A stretch of 64,000 nt of DNA from Nostoc sp. FACHB-110 (GCF_014697425.1 NZ_JACJRU010000017.1:62001-126000), one strand, 5' to 3'; shown: positions 8,745 to 18,097, counted from the stretch's first letter. A program made the numbers and translations. The notes: generated by a model not told the origin, from the letters alone.

Positions 8745-9266
8745 ATGACATTAGATGTATTCACCAAGGTAACTTCTCAAGCAGATGCTAGAGGCGAATT
8801 CTTGAGCAACGAACAACTAGATGCACTAGCTAACGTTGTTAAAGATGGCAACAAACGCTTGGATATCGTCAACCGCATCACCAGCAACTCTTCTACAATC
8901 GTTACCAACGCGGCTCGTGCGTTATTTGAAGAACAACCCCAATTGGTTGCTCCTGGTGGTAACGCTTACACCAACCGTCGTGCAGCTGCTTGTCTCCGCG
9001 ACTTAGAAATCATCTTGCGTTATGTGACCTATGCAATCTTAGCAGGCGACTCCAGTGTTTTAGATGATCGTGCATTGAACGGTCTACGTGAAACCTACCA
9101 AGCTTTGGGTACTCCTGGTTCTTCTGTAGCTGTAGGCATCCAAAAAATCAAAGAAGCTGCGATCGCAATTGCTAACGATCCTAACGGTATCACCAAAGGT
9201 GATTGCAGTGCATTGATCTCCGAAGTAGCTGGCTACTTTGATCGCGCTGCTGCTGCTGTTGCTTAA
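8745..9266 (+). CDS. cpcB: C-phycocyanin beta subunit
   Basis: 173 residues. Bilin cysteines at Cys83 (AAACLRDLE) and Cys154 (TKGDCSAL). Rod phycocyanin, blue-light-harvesting antenna component that passes energy from PEC to the allophycocyanin core. Codon use is much more GC3-rich and C-biased (aac, atc, ttc) than in pecB, as expected for one of the most expressed proteins in the cell. First gene of cpcBACDEFG1-G4. Confidence 0.96.
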   Translation: MTLDVFTKVTSQADARGEFLSNEQLDALANVVKDGNKRLDIVNRITSNSSTIVTNAARALFEEQPQLVAPGGNAYTNRRAAACLRDLEIILRYVTYAILAGDSSVLDDRALNGLRETYQALGTPGSSVAVGIQKIKEAAIAIANDPNGITKGDCSALISEVAGYFDRAAAAVA

Positions 9267-9344
9267 TAGCAGTCCCAAGTCTGAATACGCAAGTATTTAG
9301 GCAACTAGGTAAAAAGACTAAAAATACCAAGGAGATTTGAAAAG

Positions 9345-9836
9345 ATGGTTAAAACACCAATTACCGAAGCTATTGCAGCTGCTGATACCCAAGGTCGTTT
9401 CTTAGGCAACACAGAATTACAAGCTGCTCGTGGTCGTTATGAGCGCGCTGCTGCTAGTTTAGAAGCTGCTCGTGCGTTGACCTCTAACGCTCAACGCTTG
9501 ATCGACGGTGCTACCCAAGCTGTTTACCAAAAATTCCCTTACACCACCCAAACCCCCGGCCCCAACTATGCTGCTGACAGCCGTGGTAAATCCAAGTGCG
9601 CTCGTGACGTTGGTCACTACCTGCGCATCATCACCTACAGCTTGGTAGCAGGTGGTACTGGCCCCTTGGATGAATACCTGATTGCTGGTTTGGCAGAAAT
9701 CAACAGCTCCTTTGAGTTGTCTCCTAGCTGGTACGTAGAAGCTCTGAAGTACGTCAAAGCTAATCATGGTTTGTCTGGTCAAGCTGCTAACGAAGCTAAC
9801 ACCTACATCGACTACGCTATCAACGCTCTTAGCTAG
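9345..9836 (+). CDS. cpcA: C-phycocyanin alpha subunit
   Basis: 163 residues. Single bilin site at Cys85 (GKSKCARDVGHYLR), loaded with phycocyanobilin by the CpcE/CpcF lyase encoded downstream. Ribosome site AAGGAG 11 bases before the ATG. Strong expression-type codon use like cpcB. Followed by a GC-rich hairpin before cpcC. Confidence 0.96.
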   Translation: MVKTPITEAIAAADTQGRFLGNTELQAARGRYERAAASLEAARALTSNAQRLIDGATQAVYQKFPYTTQTPGPNYAADSRGKSKCARDVGHYLRIITYSLVAGGTGPLDEYLIAGLAEINSSFELSPSWYVEALKYVKANHGLSGQAANEANTYIDYAINALS

Positions 9837-9846
9837 ATAGTTTTCT

Positions 9847-9906
9847 GCCCGGAGAGGGATGCAAGTGCTGGATGGAATCACCTAGCAGTTGGATCAAGCT
9901 CCGGGC
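9847..9906 (+). promoter_or_regulatory. Intercistronic stem-loop between cpcA and cpcC
   Basis: Arms GCCCGGAG (9847-9854) and CTCCGGGC (9899-9906), followed by ATAGTTTTATG. A GC-rich stem with a short T run fits a partial terminator or mRNA 3'-end stabiliser, which would explain abundant cpcBA message over linker message. Same operon position as the pecA-pecC hairpin. Confidence 0.65.
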
Positions 9907-9989
9907 ATAGTTTTATGTAGGGATAGGGAAAAAGCTTATTTGAGCAAGCAGTCGGTACTAGCAGCCGAATATCAATAAGGGGATAGAAG

Positions 9990-10850
9990 ATGGCAATTAC
10001 AGCAGCAGCATCTAGGCTAGGAACAGAGCCTTACAGCGAAAAACGTCGATTTGAACTGCGCTCCAACGCCAACAAAGAAGAAGTCGAAGCAGTAATTCGT
10101 GCTGTATATCGGCAAGTATTGGGTAATGATTACATCATGGCATCGGAACGCCTTGTAAGCGCAGAATCACTCCTGCGGGATGGAAACCTGACAGTGCGGG
10201 AGTTTGTGCGTAGCGTTGCCAAATCAGAACTCTACAAAACCAAGTTTTTCTATAGCAGCTTTCAAACTCGTTTGATCGAACTCAATTATAAGCATTTATT
10301 GGGTCGCGCTCCTTATGACGAGTCAGAAGTTGTTTATCATCTCGACTTGTATCAAGAAAAAGGCTACGACGCAGAAATTGACTCTTACATTGATTCTGTA
10401 GAGTATCAAAACAACTTTGGCGATAACATCGTACCTTACTATCGTGGTTTTGAAACCCAGCCTGGGCAGAAAACAGTAGGTTTTAACCGCATTTTCCGGT
10501 TATACCGAGGCTATGCCAATAGCGATCGCGCCCAAGTAGAAGGGAAAAAATCGCGTCTAGCACAAGAATTGGCTAGCAACAAAGCCTCTTCAATTGTTGG
10601 CCCGTCTGGTACTAACAGCAACTGGGGTTTCCGGGCGACACAAGATGTAGCTCCCAAACGGAATTTAGGCAATGCCGTTGGTCAAGCTGATCGTGTCTAT
10701 CGCATCGAAGTTACAGGACTTCGCGCTCCCGGCTATCCCAGCGTGAGAAGAAGCAGCACAGCTTTTATCGTACCTTACGAGCGGCTTTCTGACAAAATCC
10801 AGCAAATTCATCGTCAAGGCGGGAAAATCGTCAGCGTGACATCAGCCTAA
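9990..10850 (+). CDS. cpcC: Phycocyanin-associated rod linker CpcC
   Basis: 286 residues. Phycobilisome linker domain at about 20-165 (VRAVYRQVLGNDYIM, LRDGNLTVREFVRSVAKSE, LIELNYKHLLGRAPYDESE) and a CpcD-like domain at about 228-285 (RVYRIEVTGLR, TAFIVPYERLSDKIQQIHRQGGK). It fixes the distance between phycocyanin hexamers in the rod. Ribosome site AAGGGGATAGAAG immediately before the ATG. Paralogue of pecC. Confidence 0.93.
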   Translation: MAITAAASRLGTEPYSEKRRFELRSNANKEEVEAVIRAVYRQVLGNDYIMASERLVSAESLLRDGNLTVREFVRSVAKSELYKTKFFYSSFQTRLIELNYKHLLGRAPYDESEVVYHLDLYQEKGYDAEIDSYIDSVEYQNNFGDNIVPYYRGFETQPGQKTVGFNRIFRLYRGYANSDRAQVEGKKSRLAQELASNKASSIVGPSGTNSNWGFRATQDVAPKRNLGNAVGQADRVYRIEVTGLRAPGYPSVRRSSTAFIVPYERLSDKIQQIHRQGGKIVSVTSA

Positions 10851-10913
10851 AAAAGTTTGCTGGCAACAAAGCCAACAGTATGGATAAAAAACCAAACAGG
10901 AGATATAGAGGTA

Positions 10914-11156
10914 ATGTTCGGTCAAACCACACTTGGTACTAGTACTGTTTCTTCATCTGCTAGCCGAGTATTCCGTTACGAAGTTGTAGGCTTGCGGCAA
11001 AACTCCGAAACTGACAAAAATAAATACAATATTCGCAATAGCGGTAGCGTATTTATTACAGTGCCATACAGCCGGATGAATGAAGAATACCAAAGAATTA
11101 CCCGTCTAGGCGGCAAAATCGTCAAGATTGAGCCTTTAACTGCGGAAGAGAACTAA
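10914..11156 (+). CDS. cpcD: Rod-capping linker CpcD
   Basis: 80 residues from the ATG at 10914; the frame extends upstream to 10857 but the AGGAGATATAGAGG stretch just before 10914 fits a ribosome site and 80 residues is the family length. It consists of a single CpcD domain (RVFRYEVVGLR ... FITVPYSRMNEEYQRITRLGGKIVKIE). It caps the distal end of the phycocyanin rod. Nine bases before cpcE. Confidence 0.92.
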   Translation: MFGQTTLGTSTVSSSASRVFRYEVVGLRQNSETDKNKYNIRNSGSVFITVPYSRMNEEYQRITRLGGKIVKIEPLTAEEN

Positions 11157-11165
11157 CCCCTGGCA

Positions 11166-11996
11166 ATGATAGAACCCAGTGGGGAAAACTTTCCCTCCCA
11201 GAACGAGCCACATCTGACACCAGAGCTAGCAATCGCTAACCTGCAATCACCAGATTTAAGTCTCCGCTATTATGCAGCTTGGTGGCTGGGCAAGTTCCGG
11301 GTTAACAGAGCAGATGCTGTAGATGCTTTAATTGCCGCATTAAAAGATGAAGCAGATAGAACAGAACTCGGAGGTTATCCTCTGCGCCGAAATGCAGCTA
11401 GGGCATTAGGTAAGTTAGGGGATGTTAAAGCAGTACCAAACTTAATTGAATCCCTAGAATGTTCTGATTTCTATGTGCGCGAAGCTGCTGCCCAGTCTTT
11501 AGAAATGCTGCGCGATCGCACTGCCGCACCAGCACTGATCAAAATGTTAGATGGGGGTGTAGCCGAGGCCGTGCAAGTACCGGGACTCCCCCATCTAACC
11601 CAGCCCTACGAAGCAGTCCTAGAAGCCTTGGGAGCCATCAACTCCACTGAGGCAATTCCACTCATAGAGCCTTTCCTAGAGCATCCAGTACCACGAGTAC
11701 AATGCGCCGCCGCCAGAGCCATGTACCAACTCACACAAAACCCCATCTATGGAGAAAGGTTAGTGGAAATGTTGGCAACAGGGGATCTGAAATTGCGCCG
11801 TGTTGTCTTAGGGGATTTGGGTGCAATTGGGTATTTGGCAGCAGCAGAAGCGATCGCTCAAGCTAAGGTCGAAAATAGCTTCAAACTGATTGCCCTCAAA
11901 GGATTGCTAGAACATCAATTAACAGATGAGTTAGAAAAACTGGCTGTATCTGATGATGCAATTCGGGTAATGAACTTGATGGATTCACTTTTATAG
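11166..11996 (+). CDS. cpcE: Phycocyanobilin lyase subunit CpcE
   Basis: 276 residues, HEAT-repeat protein. Contains LRYYAAWWLGKFRV at about 37-50 and repeated helices such as PLRRNAARALGKLGDVKAVPNLIESLE. With CpcF it attaches phycocyanobilin to the alpha-subunit cysteine of CpcA. The motif is shared with PecE at 6552. Confidence 0.94.
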   Translation: MIEPSGENFPSQNEPHLTPELAIANLQSPDLSLRYYAAWWLGKFRVNRADAVDALIAALKDEADRTELGGYPLRRNAARALGKLGDVKAVPNLIESLECSDFYVREAAAQSLEMLRDRTAAPALIKMLDGGVAEAVQVPGLPHLTQPYEAVLEALGAINSTEAIPLIEPFLEHPVPRVQCAAARAMYQLTQNPIYGERLVEMLATGDLKLRRVVLGDLGAIGYLAAAEAIAQAKVENSFKLIALKGLLEHQLTDELEKLAVSDDAIRVMNLMDSLL

Positions 11997-12000
11997 TCAC

Positions 12001-12069
12001 TTGTCATTTGTCCTTTGTCTTTAGTCAAAAGCTGATGACAAGTGACTATTGATCAATGACTAACGACCA
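12001..12069. repeat. Degenerate GTCATTTGTC/CAATGAC repeat spacer
   Basis: The cpcE-cpcF spacer consists of degenerate repeats of the kind CTTGTCATTTGTCCTTTGTC and its inverse GACAAGTGACTATTGATCAATGAC. The CAATGACTGA end runs into the cpcF start codon, so the repeat array supplies the cpcF initiation region. Confidence 0.6.
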
Positions 12070-12669
12070 ATGACTGAAGAACTAATTCGTGCCGTCGCCG
12101 CAGCAGATACACCAGCAAAAATGGTGACAGCAGTGGAGAACTTGGCAGCCACAAAAGATATTGCTGCGATTCCTACTTTGATTGCGGTGTTTGGATATAA
12201 CAACCCAGCCGCCGCAGCCTTAGCCGCCACCGCCCTCACAGAAATGGGAGAAGCGGCAGTACCGCAGCTAATATCTCAAATTGATGACTACAACTATGGC
12301 GCGCGGGCTTATTCGATTCGCACAATAGCTGCGATCGCAGACCCTCGTGCTTTAGATTTATTAGTCAGTGCAGCTGCCACAGACTTTGCCCCCAGTGTCC
12401 GTCGCGCTGCTGCCAAAGGTTTAGGAAACTTGCACTGGCATAAGCTAGATTTTCCCGAAAGCCATACCGCACCCAAAAGAGCCTTAGAAACCCTGATATT
12501 TATTTCTCAAGACTCTGAATGGTCAATTCGGTATGCAGCCGTTGTGGGTTTGCAAGCCTTGGCCAAAAATAGCGATTTACAACAGCCTATTTTTGCCAGA
12601 CTCGAGCAAATGCTTACAGCCGATACCGAAAAAGCAGTCCGCGCGCGTGTGCAACTAGCTTATCTTTAA
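12070..12669 (+). CDS. cpcF: Phycocyanobilin lyase subunit CpcF
   Basis: 199 residues with HEAT-like repeats (AAALAATALTEMGEAAVPQLI, SVRRAAAKGLGNLHW, IRYAAVVGLQAL). Forms the heterodimeric CpcE/F lyase. It lacks the NHCQGN isomerase motif of PecF. No ribosome site is visible: the start codon emerges directly from a repeat array. Confidence 0.92.
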   Translation: MTEELIRAVAAADTPAKMVTAVENLAATKDIAAIPTLIAVFGYNNPAAAALAATALTEMGEAAVPQLISQIDDYNYGARAYSIRTIAAIADPRALDLLVSAAATDFAPSVRRAAAKGLGNLHWHKLDFPESHTAPKRALETLIFISQDSEWSIRYAAVVGLQALAKNSDLQQPIFARLEQMLTADTEKAVRARVQLAYL

Positions 12670-12709
12670 CAAGCTTGTTTGAATACCATAAAACAAGGTA
12701 AAAGTAAAT

Positions 12710-13549
12710 ATGTCAATACCACTTCTTGAATATTCACCAAGTTCCCAAAACCAACGGGTAGAAGGTTACGAAGTACCCAACGAAGATACCCCAACTATTT
12801 ATCGCTTATCTGCGGCTATTGACGATACAGATATTGATGCAATTATCTGGGCAGCTTATCGGCAGATTTTTAGCGAGCATTTAATTATCAAAAGTAATCG
12901 CCAAAACTTCTTAGAGTCACAACTGCGGAATCGGGCAATTAATGTCCGCGACTTTATCCGGGGATTGGGCAAATCTGAAGTTTTCCGGACACAAGTAGCC
13001 GACATCAACTCAAACTACCGTTTAGTTGACATTATTTTGAAACGCTTCTTAGGGCGGGCAGCTTATAATAAAGAAGAGGAAATTGCCTGGTCAATTGTCA
13101 TTGGCACAAAAGGGTTACACGGTTTTATTGATGCCTTATTAGATAGTGAAGAGTACCTCACTAACTTTGGCGATGATATCGTCCCTTACCAACGCCGTCG
13201 CTTCAAAGACAGACCCTTTAACTTAGTTAACCCACGCTACAACGCTTACTGGCGCGATCGTCAAACCCTCAACTTCCTGGGTGGTCGTTCCTTCTACAGC
13301 GCTCGTACCACAGGTTATGCCAGCAAAGAAGAAATTCGTCGCGTCATTCCCAGCAACTTCTTAGCAATGGCTGGCAGCATAATTACTCCCGAACGTAATT
13401 ATCAACGCGTAACCGCCTCAGTTCTTTCCCAAATCAAAGACATTCAAATTCCCGACAACAGCCGCGAAAGTGGGACTCCTCAACCAACAGTCAAACCTAC
13501 CGCTGTTGCCCTACCTTACCGTTATCTTCCTGGCACAAAGACAACCTAA
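12710..13549 (+). CDS. cpcG1: Phycobilisome rod-core linker CpcG1
   Basis: 279 residues. The linker domain fills about 30-190 (IIWAAYRQIFSEH, LRNRAINVRDFIRGLGKSE, LVDIILKRFLGRAAYNKEEEIAWSI, DSEEYLTNFGDDIVPYQRRR). The N-terminal MSIPLLEYSPSSQNQRV is the CpcG signature. It joins a phycocyanin rod to the allophycocyanin core. First of four tandem copies; numbering follows the order used in Anabaena PCC 7120. Confidence 0.92.
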   Translation: MSIPLLEYSPSSQNQRVEGYEVPNEDTPTIYRLSAAIDDTDIDAIIWAAYRQIFSEHLIIKSNRQNFLESQLRNRAINVRDFIRGLGKSEVFRTQVADINSNYRLVDIILKRFLGRAAYNKEEEIAWSIVIGTKGLHGFIDALLDSEEYLTNFGDDIVPYQRRRFKDRPFNLVNPRYNAYWRDRQTLNFLGGRSFYSARTTGYASKEEIRRVIPSNFLAMAGSIITPERNYQRVTASVLSQIKDIQIPDNSRESGTPQPTVKPTAVALPYRYLPGTKTT

Positions 13550-13700
13550 AAGGCAAAAGGTAAAAGTCAAAAGTTAAAAGTCAAAAGGTAGAACGAGCAA
13601 TATTAAATTTCCGACTACCTTGCGGGAACGCCAAAGGCGAACAAACTTCAAACTTCAGACTTCACACTTTTTTGATGACCAATGACCAAATCCTAAAACT

Positions 13701-14444
13701 ATGGCAATACCTTTACTCGAATACAAACCCAGTTCTCAAAACCAACGTGTCCCTGGCTACGAAATCCCCAACGAAAACACCCCCAGACCCTACCGTATAG
13801 AAGACTGTGCTGATAGTGGCGATCTTCAAGAATTAATTTGGGCAGCTTATCGCCAAGTCTTTAGCGAACATGAAATCTTGAAATTCTTCCGCCAAGGCAA
13901 CTTAGAATCTCAAGTCAAAAATCGCGCTATCACTGTACGTGACTTTATTCGCGGCCTCGCTAAATCTGAAGCCTTTCGGACTTTAGTCATCGAGACAAAT
14001 TCTAACTATCGTTTAGTAGAAATTGCCCTGAAACGCTTTTTAGGTCGTGCGCCTTATAATAAAGACGAAGAGATTGCTTGGTCAATTAAAATAGCAACAG
14101 CTGGTTGGGATGGTTTTGTTGACGCTTTAATTGATTCTGAAGAATATCTCACCAACTTTGGCGAAAACATCGTACCTTACCAACGCCGCCGTTATAAAGA
14201 TAGACCCTTCAACCTAGTCACCCCTCGCTACGGTAACTACTGGCGCGACAAACTAGAAGATGCTCGTTATATAGAAGGCGACATCAAAAACTTCTTGGCT
14301 TTGGCTAACTCCCTCAACATTAGACAAATTACTTATACCCCAGTTAACCTAGCCAACATCAAAATTCCCGACACCACCAGAGAAACAGTACCCCAAGGTA
14401 TTCCTGTATCCATCAATTCCAGTGCTAATTTCCCTGTGCGGTAA
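13701..14444 (+). CDS. cpcG2: Phycobilisome rod-core linker CpcG2
   Basis: 247 residues, start MAIPLLEYKPSSQNQRV. Same linker domain as CpcG1, with a shorter C-terminal extension. The spacer before it (13550-13700) is made of AAAAGTC and CAAAC/CTTCA repeats and is probably a decayed repeat cluster. The distinct C-terminal tails of the four CpcG proteins presumably select different core sites; that is family-based inference. Confidence 0.9.
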   Translation: MAIPLLEYKPSSQNQRVPGYEIPNENTPRPYRIEDCADSGDLQELIWAAYRQVFSEHEILKFFRQGNLESQVKNRAITVRDFIRGLAKSEAFRTLVIETNSNYRLVEIALKRFLGRAPYNKDEEIAWSIKIATAGWDGFVDALIDSEEYLTNFGENIVPYQRRRYKDRPFNLVTPRYGNYWRDKLEDARYIEGDIKNFLALANSLNIRQITYTPVNLANIKIPDTTRETVPQGIPVSINSSANFPVR

Positions 14445-14654
14445 GGGCTTTTTTTCAGTGGTTTGATAAAGGTATAAGAAGGATGATTGTTTGCACAAGC
14501 TAACTAACAACCTTCTAAATTTTTTTCCGTCAAGTTACTAAATACTTATAAAAAGTAACTTATCCCAATTGGAACAATTATGGGTTTCAAATCCAAAACG
14601 GTAAAGACGGACTAAGTATAAGATGCCAACCTTATTCTGAAGGCGGTATTTAGT

Positions 14655-15368
14655 ATGGCATTACCTTTACTCGAATACAAACCTACAACCCAAAATCAAA
14701 GAGTTAGTAGCTTCGGTACAGCAGATATCAACGAAGATACACCTTATATCTACCGTCTAGAAACAGCTAACTCTACTAGCGAAATTGAAAGACTCATTTG
14801 GGCAGCTTATCGCCAAGTCTTCAACGAGCAAGAAATTCTCAAATTTAACCGCCAAATCTCCTTAGAAACCCAACTTAAAAATCGGTCAATCACAGTTAAA
14901 GATTTTATCCGTGGTTTGGCCAAGTCAGAGCGATTTTATCAGCTAGTAGTCACACCAAATAATAACTACAGGTTGGTAGAAATGTGCTTGAAACGGTTGT
15001 TAGGTCGCTCTCCTTACAATCGTGAAGAAGAAATAGCCTGGTCTATTCAAATCGCCACTCGCGGTTGGCATGGATTTGTGGATGCCTTGATTGACAGTGA
15101 AGAATACACTCAAGCCTTTGGTGACTACACTGTACCCTATCAGCGCAAACGCATGACCGTAGACCGACCAATCAGCTTTACTCCCCGCTATGGTGCTGAC
15201 TATCGAGACCGGGCAGGTATTGTCAGAGGTGGTGTTTATCGCTCCTTATCATATATACCTGGTCAAAATGTTGATGGAGCTGCACTGTTAGGCGTATTAC
15301 TAGTAATATCCGCAGGGATAACTTTCTTGCTAGTACTAAATTGGTTAGGAATTCATACTGGGTTCTAA
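14655..15368 (+). CDS. cpcG3: Membrane-anchored rod linker CpcL (CpcG3 type)
   Basis: 237 residues. Linker domain as in its neighbours, but the C-terminus (about 209-237) is a hydrophobic helix, ALLGVLLVISAGITFLLVLNWLG. This is the CpcL form: a rod linker anchored in the thylakoid membrane that builds core-less rods serving photosystem I, described in Anabaena PCC 7120 for the third cpcG gene. The other three copies have no such helix. Confidence 0.92.
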   Translation: MALPLLEYKPTTQNQRVSSFGTADINEDTPYIYRLETANSTSEIERLIWAAYRQVFNEQEILKFNRQISLETQLKNRSITVKDFIRGLAKSERFYQLVVTPNNNYRLVEMCLKRLLGRSPYNREEEIAWSIQIATRGWHGFVDALIDSEEYTQAFGDYTVPYQRKRMTVDRPISFTPRYGADYRDRAGIVRGGVYRSLSYIPGQNVDGAALLGVLLVISAGITFLLVLNWLGIHTGF

Positions 15369-15478
15369 CCTAATGCGGGACAATAGATAAAGCATGAGTG
15401 AGGATTTGAGCAATCAAACCTCCTCATTAATTAACAGCTAAATCTCTGTGTAATCTTTTAATAAGAGGAAAAAGCAGC

Positions 15479-16246
15479 ATGGCACTGCCCTTACTTGAAT
15501 ACAAACCCAGCAGTCAAAACCATCGTGTTAAAAGCTTTGGTATCGCTGACCAAAACGAAAATACACCATATATCTATCGCATAGAAGATGTCAGTTCTTA
15601 TACTGATATCCAAAACATCATTTGGGCAGCTTACCGCCAAGTTTTCAGCGAACATGAAATTCTCAAGTTCAACCGCCAAATCACTTTAGAATCTCAGCTG
15701 AAAACAGGCGCAATTTCTGTGCGTGACTTTATCCGGGGTTTAGCTAAGTCTGAGGCTTTCTATCGTTTGGTTGTTTCAGTCAACAACAACTACCGTTTAG
15801 TTGACATCACCCTCAAACGTTTATTAGGTCGTTCTTCTTACAACAAAGAAGAAGAAATCGCTTGGTCAATTGTGATTGGAACCAAAGGTTTTAGCGGTTT
15901 TGTTGATGCTTTGTTAGACAGCGAAGAATACTCTCAAGCTTTTGGTGATAACACCGTACCTTACCAACGCAAGCGTTTGGTAGACCGTCCTCACAACTTG
16001 GTTACACCTCGCTACGGCGCAGATTTCCAAGAAAAAGCAGGTACAGTTCAAACCGACTGGCGTTTTACCTTGGAAAAATTCTACACCCGCAAGTTCCAAG
16101 AAAGACAGCTTGCAGAGGGCGACCCACGCAAATTTGCCGATTTGGCAGCAGCAATTAATCCTAGCGGTAACTACGCTCAAAGACTCTCATCCTTTGATAT
16201 CGATTATCTTGCAGCAGTGCCTTATCGTGGTGGTAACAGACGCTAA
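15479..16246 (+). CDS. cpcG4: Phycobilisome rod-core linker CpcG4
   Basis: 255 residues, start MALPLLEYKPSSQNHRV. Linker domain at about 30-190 and a hydrophilic C-terminal tail (KFADLAAAINPSGNYAQRL). Last gene of the cpc operon; ribosome site AAGAGGAAAAAG before the ATG. A long-loop hairpin with a T run follows at 16277-16367. Confidence 0.92.
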   Translation: MALPLLEYKPSSQNHRVKSFGIADQNENTPYIYRIEDVSSYTDIQNIIWAAYRQVFSEHEILKFNRQITLESQLKTGAISVRDFIRGLAKSEAFYRLVVSVNNNYRLVDITLKRLLGRSSYNKEEEIAWSIVIGTKGFSGFVDALLDSEEYSQAFGDNTVPYQRKRLVDRPHNLVTPRYGADFQEKAGTVQTDWRFTLEKFYTRKFQERQLAEGDPRKFADLAAAINPSGNYAQRLSSFDIDYLAAVPYRGGNRR

Positions 16247-16276
16247 GATTAAAAATTTAGTTGTCTAAAATTTCAT

Positions 16277-16367
16277 ACTGGGTCTAGTTTTTGCGTTGAT
16301 GTAATAACCAGCAGCTTATTTGTTAGTTGGATGTTGCGTTGAGTGAAACCTAGACCCAGTTGTTTTT
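16277..16367 (+). terminator. Putative terminator of the cpc operon
   Basis: Arms ACTGGGTCTAG (16277-16287) and CTAGACCCAGT (16350-16360) are perfectly complementary and the second is followed by TGTTTTTAT. The loop is long (about 62 nt), so termination efficiency is uncertain. Confidence 0.6.
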
Positions 16368-16450
16368 ATAGTAGTAAACAATAGACTTCTCTAAATACTT
16401 GGTGTTGCTGACAAGACTGTTTAAAAGAAATTTTATATTTTGCACTCTTC

Positions 16451-16478
16451 TTTGCGCCTTTGCGCCTTTGCGCGAAAC
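16451..16478. repeat. Dispersed GCGCCTTT repeat, copy 1
   Basis: Reads TTTGCGCCTTTGCGCC followed by TTTGCGCGAAAC. One of six copies in the window; the others are at 31147-31175, 41051-41076, 44482-44508, 45986-46012 and 48025-48052, in either orientation, all outside genes. Confidence 0.85.
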
Positions 16479-16489
16479 AAAATAAAAAA

Positions 16490-16508
16490 GGCGGACTTAA
16501 AGTCCGCC
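16490..16508 (-). terminator. Rho-independent terminator of chlN
   Basis: Perfect palindrome GGCGGACTTAAAGTCCGCC. Read on the minus strand it is followed at once by TTTTTTATTTT, a strong terminator for the chlL-chlN transcript that ends at 16550. Confidence 0.8.
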
Positions 16509-16549
16509 CTAAAAATTCTCTTTTTATAGACTAATTCGCAACCCAAATT

Positions 16550-17953
16550 TTAAATCTTTGCTTCTTCTCTCACTAACTTATCCCAACCCAAATCTTTCAA
16601 ATTGTTATTGCGACGCAATGGGCGAGTGACTAATTCTAAAATGTCACGGGCATTGCTAAAACCGTGAATTTGAGCAAAGGTAAATTCGACTGACCATTTG
16701 GTATTAATACCCCGTGCTTCTAATGGGTTAGCATGAGCCATACCCGTAATTACCAAGTCTGGTTTTAATTCATAAATGCGCTGGACTTGGTTGTAATTAT
16801 CTGGTTTTTCGACAATTTTGGGTAAAGGTACACCCATTTCATGGCAGGCTGTTTCTAGCATGGCTAATTCTGCGGCTTGGTAGCGTTTATCCATGTAAGG
16901 AATGCCAACTTCATGCACGGTCATTCCACAACGCACCAAAAAGCGTGCTAAGGAAACTTCTAGCAAGTTATCGCCCATGAAGAATACAGACTTGCCACGA
17001 ATTAGTTTGACATAATCTTCTAGGCCTGCCCAAATTTGAGCTTCTCGTTCTTCTAAACCTGTGGGTGTGATGCCAAATACTGAACAAATTTTCTCTATCC
17101 AAGCGCGAGTTCCATCAGGGCCGATGGGGAAGGGTGCGCCAATCAGTTTGCATTTGCGACGGCGCATTAAGGTGGTAGCAGTGCGGCTGAGGAAGGGGTT
17201 AACACCAGCAACGTAATATCCTTCTTCTAGCACTGGTAATTCCGTGAAGCGTTTGGCTGGTAGCCACCCAGAAACTTTGATGCCTTGTTTTTTTAATTCT
17301 AGGGTTAATTGGGTAACAACAGGGTCGGGGAGGGAGCCAAAAAGAACCAGGGGTGGGTGATCAACGTATGCTGATTCTTCTTGGACTACTTCTTCTTTTT
17401 TCTTACCAAAGTTGAGGAGCTTTTGAATGGCATTACGATCGCTCTTTTCATTTTCTGTCACCGGAGCTTGACTTGGACAACGATTTGCCATTGCCGCTAA
17501 AACTGTGTCTTCCCCTTGGGTAAAAGCGTAATCTAAACCGTTAGCACGCGCTACAACAATGGGAATACCAATTTCCGATTCTAACTTGGGTGCTAAACCT
17601 TCCAAGTCCATTTTGATGATTTCGGTGGTACAAGTACCAATCCAAACAATCACACTCGGATTGCGATCGCGTTTAATTTGCTCACACAATCGCTTCAACT
17701 CGTTGTAGTCATTCAATTGTGCGGAAATATCACCCTCTTCTAACTCTGCCATTGCATAACGGGGTTCAGCAAAAATCATCACCCCCATTGCATTTTGGAG
17801 AAAATAGCCACAGGTTTTTGTGCCAATCACCAAAAAGAAGCTATCTTCAATTTTTTGGTACAACCACGCCACGCAACTAATGGGGCAGAATGTATGGTAA
17901 TTCCCAGTTTCGCACTCAAAGTTTAAAGCTTCTGGTTGTTGAGCAACAGTCAT
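16550..17953 (-). CDS. chlN: Light-independent protochlorophyllide reductase subunit N
   Basis: 467 residues, full family length. Subunit of the NB protein of dark-operative protochlorophyllide oxidoreductase, nitrogenase-like. The cysteines that bind the [4Fe-4S] cluster with ChlB are seen at Cys23 (HTFCPISC), Cys48 (GTKTCGYF) and in VWIGTCTTE near 108. It reduces protochlorophyllide in the dark. Lies downstream of chlL and a DUF5331 gene on the same strand; chlB is not in the window. Start ATG with upstream GGGGAGAAAATTA. Confidence 0.96.
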   Translation of the reverse strand: MTVAQQPEALNFECETGNYHTFCPISCVAWLYQKIEDSFFLVIGTKTCGYFLQNAMGVMIFAEPRYAMAELEEGDISAQLNDYNELKRLCEQIKRDRNPSVIVWIGTCTTEIIKMDLEGLAPKLESEIGIPIVVARANGLDYAFTQGEDTVLAAMANRCPSQAPVTENEKSDRNAIQKLLNFGKKKEEVVQEESAYVDHPPLVLFGSLPDPVVTQLTLELKKQGIKVSGWLPAKRFTELPVLEEGYYVAGVNPFLSRTATTLMRRRKCKLIGAPFPIGPDGTRAWIEKICSVFGITPTGLEEREAQIWAGLEDYVKLIRGKSVFFMGDNLLEVSLARFLVRCGMTVHEVGIPYMDKRYQAAELAMLETACHEMGVPLPKIVEKPDNYNQVQRIYELKPDLVITGMAHANPLEARGINTKWSVEFTFAQIHGFSNARDILELVTRPLRRNNNLKDLGWDKLVREEAKI

Positions 17954-18097
17954 GATTAATTTTCTCCCCTTGTTATTTAAAGGCAGTAGTTATTTGCCGC
18001 AGATGAAAAAGGGATGAGTACAAAGATGAAGGATGAAGATTAAATTGCCCATTTCATTCTTCACCCTTGAGACTTCAAACTTTTTCAACCGCAACTA

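Noticed and set aside
9459..9881. 140-codon minus-strand frame
   Set aside because: Shadow of cpcA on the opposite strand.
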